From: Mucilaginibacter rigui
GTDB taxonomy: Bacteria > Bacteroidota > Bacteroidia > Sphingobacteriales > Sphingobacteriaceae
DNA: 64,000 nucleotides
Assembly: GCF_014773275.1 (NCBI RefSeq)
Contig: NZ_JACWMW010000001.1
Location: 372,001 to 436,000, forward strand
Direction of reading: 5' to 3'
In this document: piece by piece, positions 16,299 to 23,140 of the stretch
Layout of the letters: the number at the start of each line of letters is the position of its first letter
How positions within the stretch are numbered: the stretch's first letter is position 1
Position numbers and translations under genes: made by a program
The notes under the pieces: model-generated
Told to the model about the DNA's origin: nothing
The model's input: only the letters and a program-made list of their open reading frames with translations
Database searches by the model: none

Positions 16299-18965
16299 CT
16301 AAAGGTTCACCCTGTTAACCGTTTGGGCTAAAATGTTCTGCTGATTGTTAACATCCTTCACATCCACATAAATAGGGGGGAAGTTGTTGATCATTTGGTA
16401 GGCCAGGGTGTTGGCCAGTTCCTTAGCATCATTAACGGGCTGATTGTAATAGCGGTTGGCGTTGCCGCCATCGGTAAATATACCACCTATGGCATAACCC
16501 CTGCTGGTGTTGGGCATCGAGAAATCGCGGCCGCCGTGGGCCACGTTGATGGCGCTGACCAGGTTACGCGCCCATGGGTTGCGCATCGCTTCGGATACTA
16601 CCACCGCTTCGCCGCTACGCAGGTAGGCGTTGGTATTGTCGGTACGGCTGTAACCGGGCAGCAATGCCCCACGACCATCGGACACGAAACGGCCACCCGA
16701 AGCAAAGCCTGGCTTTTGTTTGGCAATTTCGGCAATGGATGCTGCGCCTTGTGCAGCCATAAATGCAGCTTGCGCTATACCCAGCGCCTGCCCAATAAAC
16801 GGTATGCCGCTATATGCCTTAAGTGAATCTATTACGGCACGTTTGGTGCTTACTATGGTATCGGCAATTGCGGTAGCTTTTTTGGCCAGAAAAGCCGCCT
16901 TGTAAATAGCCGAATCTTTTTTGCTGTTTTTTAATACGGCATCAATGTATTTATCGCCGGCGTGTATTTTTGAGCTAACCAGTTTGTCTTCAAGCTCGGC
17001 TTTCTTTTTGGCATAGCTTTCATCAATTAAAGTGGTGTCTTTTCCGCGCTTTTCGGCGGCTGCAACTGCGACTTTGTGCTCCATTTCGAGCAGTTGTTGC
17101 TGTTGCGCTAATGCCTTAAAAATATGGCCGTTTTGTTCATTACCGTTTATATTTTCCTGCAGATCCTTAGCATTAAAATCGCTATTAATATCATCTTTCT
17201 CTGCCGTTTTCTGTTTATCTAAAGCAAAAGACGCGCTTTGGGCAGCGGTTTGTATAGCAGTTTCCTGTGCTATTTTTTCTTGCATTTTTAGGTCATTAGC
17301 GTTAGTGTTTTCCAATTTATATTGGCGGCCAATACTTTCCTTCAAGGCCTTTTTTATTGCCTCTTCTTCAGCTTTATATTTTTCATCAACCTGTGCTATG
17401 GCCAGTTCCCTGACGGTTTTTTTTGCGTTTACGGTTATGTCGTTTAGCTTGTTATTGTATGCGGTTAATTTATTCAATTCGTTTTGCTGGAAATTATCAG
17501 ATAGAGTTTCCAGTTCCTTATTTTCATTGGTTTTAAGAGATGCTACAGCTTTCTGTGCCTTATCATAACCATGCGCATTAAGTTTTTTATACTCGGGATC
17601 TTTAGCGGCCTGCTTTTCGTAAGCCTTAATAAATTTCTCGTATGCCTCTAATTTTTCAGCATAAAAATCTTTTATAACTTTTACATCACTTTCGTATTCG
17701 GTTAGTACTTTCTGTGCATTGCGTGCCTGGGTTTGGGCTTCCAAATCGTTTAAAACCTGGTCGTTAGCCTGCATGTCTTTTAAATCGGCAGCGCGCTTTT
17801 GTTTTGCACGTTCGGTAGCCTCGGCTTCTTTCCGTTGGCGTTCTTCCCGCTTACGTTGTTGCTGCGCCAAACGCTCTTCTTTCTCCTTACCCAACTGTTC
17901 CTGGCTTTTTGCAGCTTTGCCGCCTTCTTCAGCACCTTTTTTATAGGTTTCTACTATAGCCTTACCGCCGGCAACAATAGCATCTTTAGTTTTATTATAG
18001 GCCGTTTTTATTTTATCAGTAGCGTTTGTTACCCCTGTTACACTTTGAATAAGGCCATCACCTACTTTTTTAAAATCAAGGTGAATGATGCCATCTAAAA
18101 TAACACCGATAGCTTTAAACCTGTTTATAAGGTTTTCTTTTAAAAAGTCCCCTATTTTTTTAAGGCTATCCATTGGGTGGCTAAGGGCATCAACTATAAT
18201 GCCACCCAGTTTACCAAACGCGGCGTTAACTACTTCTACAACTTTACCAATAACTGCCATTGCACCGTGCAGCTTTTTTGTACCTTCGGTTGTATTGGTA
18301 AAGTATTCAACAAGCGATTTAAGAACTAACATAAGTAAGCCAAAGCCTGTAGCTTTAATGGCGCCATCAATACTTTGCAAACCGGTTTTTACGGCGGCAA
18401 CCCCAGTTTTCATGGCGTTAAAACCCTCGGTAACTTCGCCAAGCGTTGCCCCGAACGAGTCATTCTCTTTGCTTAAACTATCCTTTACTTTATCAAAAGC
18501 ATTTTCAAGAGCTTTTACAGATTTTTCATGGTAATTAAAAACTTCCCTGCTTTTCTCAACTTTATCTTCCTGTTTTTCGATAGTGGCAGATAAATGCCCT
18601 ATCTGAATGTTAAGTTCTTTTACCTGCTTTGCATTATCCCCTTCAGAACGCGACAGGTTTTCATATCGTTTCTCTAAATCTGCTAACAAATCTTTGTTTT
18701 GTTGCATCGACCCTTTGGCACTTAACAGAGTTTTATTGTTCTCTGTTACTTGAGCATTAAAGCCTTTTAAGGCTTTTTGGGTTTCGTTAATACTGATAGC
18801 CCCTTTTTTGAACTCGTCACTATACTTGGCTACGCCATTACCCATCTCCACTTGTTTCTTTTCAAGCTCCTCGAGATATTGGGATAGCTGCGCTACCGAA
18901 GTTTTTAATTGTTCTGTTTTATCCTGAAAATCAGTTAAAACATTTTTGCTGATATTATCTGCCAT
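16299..18965 (-). CDS. tail tape-measure protein
   Basis: An 888-residue, strongly coiled-coil protein (residues 1-170 and 370-680) with hydrophobic patches near 205-220 and 250-262. The classic C-terminal tape-measure region (about 705-800) contains 'IVSTKRAVIDSLKAYSGIPF', an Ala-rich stretch and 'KPGFASGGRF'. These proteins set tail length and leave with the DNA. By the usual 0.15 nm per residue the tail would be roughly 130 nm, consistent with a siphovirus. It starts 22 bp downstream of palindrome copy 2, so it may head its own transcript. Confidence 0.9.
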   Translation of the reverse strand: MADNISKNVLTDFQDKTEQLKTSVAQLSQYLEELEKKQVEMGNGVAKYSDEFKKGAISINETQKALKGFNAQVTENNKTLLSAKGSMQQNKDLLADLEKRYENLSRSEGDNAKQVKELNIQIGHLSATIEKQEDKVEKSREVFNYHEKSVKALENAFDKVKDSLSKENDSFGATLGEVTEGFNAMKTGVAAVKTGLQSIDGAIKATGFGLLMLVLKSLVEYFTNTTEGTKKLHGAMAVIGKVVEVVNAAFGKLGGIIVDALSHPMDSLKKIGDFLKENLINRFKAIGVILDGIIHLDFKKVGDGLIQSVTGVTNATDKIKTAYNKTKDAIVAGGKAIVETYKKGAEEGGKAAKSQEQLGKEKEERLAQQQRKREERQRKEAEATERAKQKRAADLKDMQANDQVLNDLEAQTQARNAQKVLTEYESDVKVIKDFYAEKLEAYEKFIKAYEKQAAKDPEYKKLNAHGYDKAQKAVASLKTNENKELETLSDNFQQNELNKLTAYNNKLNDITVNAKKTVRELAIAQVDEKYKAEEEAIKKALKESIGRQYKLENTNANDLKMQEKIAQETAIQTAAQSASFALDKQKTAEKDDINSDFNAKDLQENINGNEQNGHIFKALAQQQQLLEMEHKVAVAAAEKRGKDTTLIDESYAKKKAELEDKLVSSKIHAGDKYIDAVLKNSKKDSAIYKAAFLAKKATAIADTIVSTKRAVIDSLKAYSGIPFIGQALGIAQAAFMAAQGAASIAEIAKQKPGFASGGRFVSDGRGALLPGYSRTDNTNAYLRSGEAVVVSEAMRNPWARNLVSAINVAHGGRDFSMPNTSRGYAIGGIFTDGGNANRYYNQPVNDAKELANTLAYQMINNFPPIYVDVKDVNNQQNILAQTVNRVNL

Positions 18966-18986
18966 AAAAATATAATTATGTTTTAA

Positions 18987-19000
18987 GTGCCGATTGGCAT
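18987..19000. promoter_or_regulatory. phage-region palindrome, copy 2
   Basis: GTGCC-GATT-GGCAT (one mismatch to the dyad) is flanked by TTTTAA and AATTTAG. It is 22 bp upstream of the tape-measure ATG. The flanks match copies 1, 3 and 4, so the conservation extends beyond the dyad. Confidence 0.6.
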
Positions 19001-19026
19001 AATTTAGTTAAAAAATTAGCCTCAGG

Positions 19027-19863
19027 CTAATTTTTAGAATTTCTTGATTTGTATTTGCCGCCTTCAAAGTAAACGTATTCGTATGGGTAAACCCATTGAT
19101 CAGTTGCGTACTTGCCTGTGTTACTGGAGTTATTTATCGATTCCGGGTTACCCAAAATTAGCCTTACAGCATCTTTATCCATGCCTGGTACCAGGTAGTC
19201 TTTTTTTATATTGGCCCAGGTTTGTGGCGTAAAGTTGTAAAGAGTTTTAGGGTCTTGCAAAAAAAGAAGTTTGGGTAATAGCCATGCCTTTTCCATGTAA
19301 CTTACATTAGTGCCGGTTAAGCTTGCAGCAATAGTTAATGCCGGGCCGCTCTCTGGCGTTAAAGTGAGTTTAATAGGTTCATCATTATTTTTATACAATG
19401 AAACTGTTGTAACTGTGTATTTTTTAAAACGCTCTACCTTAGTTTCTTCAATTCTTGCATCACCTGCTGTTGCAGGCACAATACTTGGGTTTATCCAAAC
19501 AGTTTTCCCTGAATATATTTTTCGAGCCTCTTCAAAGTCCTTTTGTGGCACCATGTACGGGAAGCATCCTTCAAACAAACCTCGATTATATTTATTGCCT
19601 GCCGAATCTATAAAATGAGCTATCTGCGTACCGTTAGTTTCATCAATTTTCATTAACTTAAGTTTTAGATTTTTGTGATCGTTTACTTTTATAAATTCGT
19701 CTTTTTCATCAGTAAGGCTGCCATAGATTTTAGCATTCGGAGCAGCAAATACAAAATATGTTTCGCCAATGGTTTCTCTGGGTGAACGAGATTTTAATTG
19801 TTCCGTTTGGCAAAATGCTGTTTTAACAAGTATGATAAGTAATAATGATAATATTTTCTTCAT
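19027..19863 (-). CDS. exported accessory (moron) protein with BamE/SmpA-like C-terminus
   Basis: The 278-residue protein has a signal peptide (residues 1-18, cleavage after FCQ). The C-terminal 60 residues, 'NIKKDYLVPGMDKDAVRLIL' followed by a Trp-Tyr-rich strand region, resemble the SmpA/OmlA (BamE) fold. The central part is beta-rich and unrecognised. It is transcribed from promoter module A (19889-19919), whose expected start point is about 20 nt before the ATG. It is therefore probably expressed independently of late phage genes. Position within tail genes marks it as cargo; a surface role is an inference. Confidence 0.75.
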   Translation of the reverse strand: MKKILSLLLIILVKTAFCQTEQLKSRSPRETIGETYFVFAAPNAKIYGSLTDEKDEFIKVNDHKNLKLKLMKIDETNGTQIAHFIDSAGNKYNRGLFEGCFPYMVPQKDFEEARKIYSGKTVWINPSIVPATAGDARIEETKVERFKKYTVTTVSLYKNNDEPIKLTLTPESGPALTIAASLTGTNVSYMEKAWLLPKLLFLQDPKTLYNFTPQTWANIKKDYLVPGMDKDAVRLILGNPESINNSSNTGKYATDQWVYPYEYVYFEGGKYKSRNSKN

Positions 19864-19869
19864 TTTAGG

Positions 19870-20004
19870 TTTTTGCTAATTTTATTGGTAAATATAAAAA
19901 TTGGTCTTAATAAATCAAAGGCATAAACAGAATAAGGTTTAAATATTATCGCAAGAAGAATTCTTGCCCAATTTTAGGACGAAGTTGTAAACTTCGACCA
20001 GTAG
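19870..20004 (-). promoter_or_regulatory. duplicated promoter/hairpin module A
   Basis: Read leftward, the module has hairpin CGAAGTT-N3-AACTTCG, hairpin GCAAGAA-N3-TTCTTGC, and then a Bacteroidota promoter: TTTG (19916-19919), a 19-bp spacer and TATATTTA (19889-19896, near TAnnTTTG). It directly precedes the gene at 19863. Copies B, C and D have the same elements and identical 19-bp spacing. The hairpins may insulate the promoter from upstream late transcription. Confidence 0.75.
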
Positions 20005-20033
20005 GATTATAAACTTTATTTTAAGTGTTATTA

Positions 20034-20549
20034 TTAAAATTTTTTGAATTGATTTTTAGTAGATGTGGTATACGCGGCAACATATTGCATATCATTGGCA
20101 TATTCAAAACCGGCGGGCATTGTGTCTTTTGTAGGGCTGTGTTCTATCAAGTTTTTATCAGGAATAACTGCATATAGTTGCGCTATTACATTTGTGGTCT
20201 TCCCATTTAATTCTCCAGTCCCCCAAAAGAATTCGCGTTCTATAAAACTGCCTAAACCGGTTGAATGGTTCTTATTAAAAGTTTTTACGGTTATATAAGT
20301 GCCGTTATAAATTATTTGTCGTTCTGATGTAGTTTTAGATTTAATTAGTCTGAAAAAAAGAAATTCCGTCGAATCGTTCATGATAGAAAAAGCTTTAATT
20401 GCGTAAACTTTATCACCGCTTTTAAAAGGTCGCTCTTTAGTATCAGTATAATACACTTTTATTAATTCGCGATTATAAAAACCAATACCAGCTAACGCGA
20501 CAATAATAACCGCAATAGCTAATAAGATATATTTTTTAGAAGAGGTCAT
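20034..20549 (-). CDS. membrane-anchored accessory protein, paralogue 1
   Basis: The 171-residue protein has an N-terminal transmembrane anchor (residues 7-24, LLAIAVIIVALAGIGFY) and an extracytoplasmic domain. It is clearly paralogous to the product of 21152-21658. Shared features are the IGxYNxExxKxYYxD start, FKxGDKxYA, RLxKS, an LYAVxP/FYAIxP segment, and MPAGFEY versus LPTGYSY near the end. No known family is recognised. It is driven by module B. A small anchored protein inside a phage tail region could serve in superinfection exclusion, but this is inference. Confidence 0.7.
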   Translation of the reverse strand: MTSSKKYILLAIAVIIVALAGIGFYNRELIKVYYTDTKERPFKSGDKVYAIKAFSIMNDSTEFLFFRLIKSKTTSERQIIYNGTYITVKTFNKNHSTGLGSFIEREFFWGTGELNGKTTNVIAQLYAVIPDKNLIEHSPTKDTMPAGFEYANDMQYVAAYTTSTKNQFKKF

Positions 20550-20552
20550 AAG

Positions 20553-20687
20553 GCTTGCTAATTTTATTGGTAAATATAAAAAATGGATTTAATAAATCAA
20601 ATGCAGATACAGAATAAGGTTTAAATATTATCGCAAGAAGAATTCTTGCCCAATTTTAGGACGAAGTTACAAACTTCGACCAGTAGG
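20553..20687 (-). promoter_or_regulatory. duplicated promoter/hairpin module B
   Basis: It is nearly identical to module A: TTTG (20598-20601), a 19-bp spacer and TATATTTA (20571-20578), with both upstream hairpins intact (CGAAGTT-N3-AACTTCG type at 20662-20678). It lies immediately before the gene at 20549. The roughly 200 bp to its right up to the small gene at 20884 hold no other gene I can support. Confidence 0.75.
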
Positions 20688-20883
20688 GGGCTTACCCAGG
20701 TCGGTTATAGATACTCGTAGTTCGTTCAGGGCTTTCAGATAAATGACAGCCGCTCCGACGACTCATCGTCAAAAGGAGATTGGTATGAATTGTTTGACAT
20801 ATAATTGTATATTGTTTGTTAAATAGATAGGCCTTGTCAATTCTGTTTGACATGGTTAACTGTAAAAATTCCAATTTTTAACT

Positions 20884-21039
20884 ATGAAAAAACTTAAGTA
20901 TAAAACCTTTGGCGGATGGTCGATGCAGGAAAGTCTTTGTGACTTTATAAATGATAATAATATTAACCAAAGCGACGTTTTGAAAATTATTTACAACAGC
21001 GTTGGAAACTTGGAACTTTTTTACTACACGGTAAAATAA
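20884..21039 (+). CDS. small protein of 51 residues, paralogue of the gene at 22742
   Basis: Starts MKKLKYKTFGG. The core FINDNNINQSDVLKI...LFYYT aligns with FINENHIKREDILRI...IFFYA of the 58-residue product at 22742. The shared helix-strand pattern and similar position argue that both are real genes. Similar small proteins with an 'FINxNxIxxxDIxxI' core occur in Bacteroidota as orphan hypotheticals. It runs opposite to the flanking anchored-protein genes. No function is known. Confidence 0.6.
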   Translation: MKKLKYKTFGGWSMQESLCDFINDNNINQSDVLKIIYNSVGNLELFYYTVK

Positions 21040-21096
21040 ATACTGTATTGTGAAAACTGCTCGATTAAATTAGCTGTTTTGGATTAAATGTAATTA

Positions 21097-21110
21097 ATGC
21101 CAATTGGCAT
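21097..21110. promoter_or_regulatory. phage-region palindrome, copy 3
   Basis: ATGCC-AATT-GGCAT is perfectly self-complementary over 14 bp and flanked by AATTA and AATTG. It lies between the small gene at 20884 and the anchored-protein gene at 21152. Unlike copies 1, 2 and 4 it is not close upstream of a structural gene. Confidence 0.55.
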
Positions 21111-21151
21111 AATTGTTGATAAAAAAAATTGTCGGAATTTGTAAAACATTG

Positions 21152-21658
21152 TTAAAAAGTATTTTCTTCTTTAGCAGATGCAACAGCAAAAGGGATATAG
21201 TAATTTGTATCTATATAACTGTAGCCAGTAGGTAAGTCGAATTTTATTTCCGGAAAAATATGCAGTACTTTTAAATTGGGACTTATAGCATAAAACTTTT
21301 TTATATAGCTTACCCCTTTATCAGATAGCGGAACAAATTTCTTTTTTATCATAGTACCCATAAAAGACGATTTATATTTAAACATGCTGTCGCTCATAAA
21401 AGCTTGGTTGGTTATTATTATTTTCATATCCGAAGATGAATTTGACTTTACCAAACGATATAATTCTATTTTTGAATGACTTATATCATCCACAAAGTAT
21501 TTATATGCGTAAATTTTGTCTCCCTGTTTAAACCGCTCATATTTAAAATCGTTGTAATAAGTTTTAAGCGATTCTTCGTTATAGATGCCTATGCTAATCA
21601 ATGAAGCAATGGATATTCCAATAATGATAAAGATATTTCTTTTTTTATGTGATAACAT
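21152..21658 (-). CDS. membrane-anchored accessory protein, paralogue 2
   Basis: The 168-residue product starts MLSHKKRNIF. The frame is open to 21721, but the ATG at 21656-21658 matches its paralogue and lies just after module C. A transmembrane anchor is at residues 8-25 (FIIIGISIASLISIGIY). The outer domain shares YNxExxKxYYxD, FKxGDKxYA, RLxKS and LPxGYxY with the gene at 20034, at overall moderate identity. Codons 6-10 contain the exact palindrome AAAGA-AATA-TCTTT found upstream of the S24 repressor gene, perhaps by chance. Confidence 0.7.
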   Translation of the reverse strand: MLSHKKRNIFIIIGISIASLISIGIYNEESLKTYYNDFKYERFKQGDKIYAYKYFVDDISHSKIELYRLVKSNSSSDMKIIITNQAFMSDSMFKYKSSFMGTMIKKKFVPLSDKGVSYIKKFYAISPNLKVLHIFPEIKFDLPTGYSYIDTNYYIPFAVASAKEENTF

Positions 21659-21661
21659 AGG

Positions 21662-21738
21662 TTTTGCTAATTTTATTGGTAAATATAAAAATTGGTTTTT
21701 GTAAATCAAAGACAGAAACAAAATAAGATTTAAATATC
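21662..21738 (-). promoter_or_regulatory. promoter module C, truncated upstream
   Basis: It keeps TTTG (21707-21710), the 19-bp spacer and TATATTTA (21680-21687), but homology ends at about 21738, before the two hairpins seen in A, B and D. It directly precedes the gene at 21658. The truncation point marks a recombination or insertion junction. Confidence 0.7.
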
Positions 21739-21900
21739 CGTTTGCCCTTGTTGATTTGGTGCCTTAGTCACCATTCATATAAACAGTGCATGCGTTTACC
21801 ATGCTAAGGTTGTTGGTAACAATATCGATAGTGACGAAATGAAGGATAAACCGACAGCAACAGAATTAGTTTATTTTTTTAATCATTGTATGGCTATTAT

Positions 21901-21908
21901 TAACTTTG
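21901..21908 (+). promoter_or_regulatory. candidate -7 promoter element
   Basis: TAACTTTG matches the Bacteroidota -7 consensus TAnnTTTG and lies 41 bp before the ATG at 21950. No clear TTTG -33 box is seen at the expected distance. The spacer 21739-21900 contains nothing else I can identify. Confidence 0.5.
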
Positions 21909-21949
21909 TATGTTTACAAAAATTCAATTAAACAACCATTAATAACCTT

Positions 21950-22477
21950 ATGAAAAAAACACTACTACTTATTATTATGCTATTGCCTTTTGTAGTATCA
22001 GCACAAAAACTTCTTAAACCAAGTATAGATAAGCTTAACGGTGATACTGTATGGTCTACTTCAAAAGAAAAACTTTATTTACATGGCAACTATTTAACAG
22101 GACAAGGTGAAGGCGTAGTATGTTGGGTTAGATCGTACAAAGGTTCAAAATCTTTAATTTTGAATATTCAAACTACGAATCAAAAAAATTATCCTACCAT
22201 GGTTGCCGGCAGCAAAGCATCTTTTAAGTTAGCTGATAATTCAATAGTGACGCTTACTTGCTCTAATAATGATTATAATATTTCGGGCAGTAGTGTTGCT
22301 GTTGTAGGAAGTTCATATGGACTGTATGATATTACTGCTGAAGATATATCGAAATTAACTACTGGTAATTTGGTGTTTTTAAGAGTTGAGACCACTACAG
22401 GTAACTTCGATTGTGATATTAAGCCTAAAAACGCTGAGATGTTTAAAAAACAATTTTTGCTAATTGCCAATCATTAA
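21950..22477 (+). CDS. small exported accessory protein
   Basis: The 175-residue protein has a clear signal peptide (residues 1-18, ending VSAQ) and a beta-rich mature domain. The region 'KASFKLADNSIVTLTCSNN' and a later 'LRVETTTGNFDCDIKPK' resemble a short secreted Bacteroidota family without known role. It is transcribed rightward, opposite to the anchored-protein genes, and bears its own promoter-like element. Another piece of cargo in the cassette cluster. Confidence 0.7.
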   Translation: MKKTLLLIIMLLPFVVSAQKLLKPSIDKLNGDTVWSTSKEKLYLHGNYLTGQGEGVVCWVRSYKGSKSLILNIQTTNQKNYPTMVAGSKASFKLADNSIVTLTCSNNDYNISGSSVAVVGSSYGLYDITAEDISKLTTGNLVFLRVETTTGNFDCDIKPKNAEMFKKQFLLIANH

Positions 22478-22551
22478 TTGATAAGCATGGTATAAACTAA
22501 CCATTAAGCTTTACCTCAGCTTTAGGATTATTTCCTTCTGCCGTATTTTAA

Positions 22552-22684
22552 GTTTTGCTAATTTTATTGGTAAATATAAAATATGGTTTTAATAAATCAA
22601 AAGCAAGAGCAGAATTAGACCTGAAATTGTGCAAGAATTGTTCTTGCACAATTTAGGTCTAAGTTGCAAACTTCAACCAGTAGG
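22552..22684 (-). promoter_or_regulatory. promoter module D, without a downstream gene
   Basis: It retains TTTG (22598-22601), the 19-bp spacer and TATATTTA (22571-22578). The upstream hairpin is longer than in A and B: TTGTGCAAGAA-N3-TTCTTGCACAA, with flanking bases also pairing. That is a compensatory change which supports a real structure. No leftward start codon follows; the next gene (21950-22477) ends toward it from the other side. The module thus looks orphaned, its gene lost or replaced. Confidence 0.7.
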
Positions 22685-22741
22685 TAGATTCACTGTAACA
22701 ATTCTACTTTGTTTATAATCTTATCTAAAATTATAAACACC

Positions 22742-22918
22742 ATGATCGTTTTAAAATCCGACTACTTTAGCGCCCACGAGCGCCTTACCCGTTTTATTAA
22801 CGAGAACCATATTAAGCGCGAGGATATACTGCGTATTACCCAATCGCAAGGCATGTTCACCATATTTTTTTACGCTGATGATGCTATTGAAGAAATAACC
22901 CACGGGTTGTTTTCTTAG
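22742..22918 (+). CDS. small protein of 58 residues, paralogue of the gene at 20884
   Basis: Starts MIVLKSDYFSAHERLTRF. The ATG at 22742 is preferred over an upstream in-frame one because homology with the 51-residue product begins after it. The core FINENHIKREDILRITQSQG is followed by an aromatic strand (MFTIFFYADD). It lies 58 bp to the right of module D, just as its paralogue lies to the right of module B, so module plus small gene were probably duplicated together. Confidence 0.65.
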   Translation: MIVLKSDYFSAHERLTRFINENHIKREDILRITQSQGMFTIFFYADDAIEEITHGLFS

Positions 22919-23135
22919 GAGAATCAAGGTGTAAGAGTCAGGAATCAAGATAAGCTCAAGGCATTGTTACTGATTTCCCGAATGTAAGGTCTCGACTCTT
23001 GCTTCTAAAAGTCCTGACTCTCTTTTTTATGTAGAATCAAGATATAAGAGTCAGAAATCAGGATAAGCCCAGCGCATTGTTGCTGATTCCCCGGCTGCAA
23101 AGTCTTGACTCTTGATTCTAACCGTCCTGACTCTC
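22919..23135. repeat. two direct copies of a REP-like palindromic repeat
   Basis: Two roughly 110-bp units (about 22921-23015 and 23035-23133) each start agaatcaag...aagagtcag and end with gactctt...tcctgactctc, so each is itself an inverted repeat. This AGAGTCAGGA/TCCTGACTCT type is a common intergenic element. It fills the gap between the small gene and the tail protein gene. Confidence 0.75.
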
Positions 23136-23140
23136 TGCCA

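Noticed and set aside
17032..17568. Long rightward frame (178 codons, Ser/Cys/Phe-rich) antisense to the tape-measure gene
   Set aside because: The composition is the reverse-complement image of a Lys/Glu/Ala-rich coiled coil; it has no start context or homologous pattern.
20692..20874. Leftward 60-codon frame between module B and the small gene
   Set aside because: No protein-like pattern, no start context, and it lies antisense to the leader of the supported 51-residue gene.
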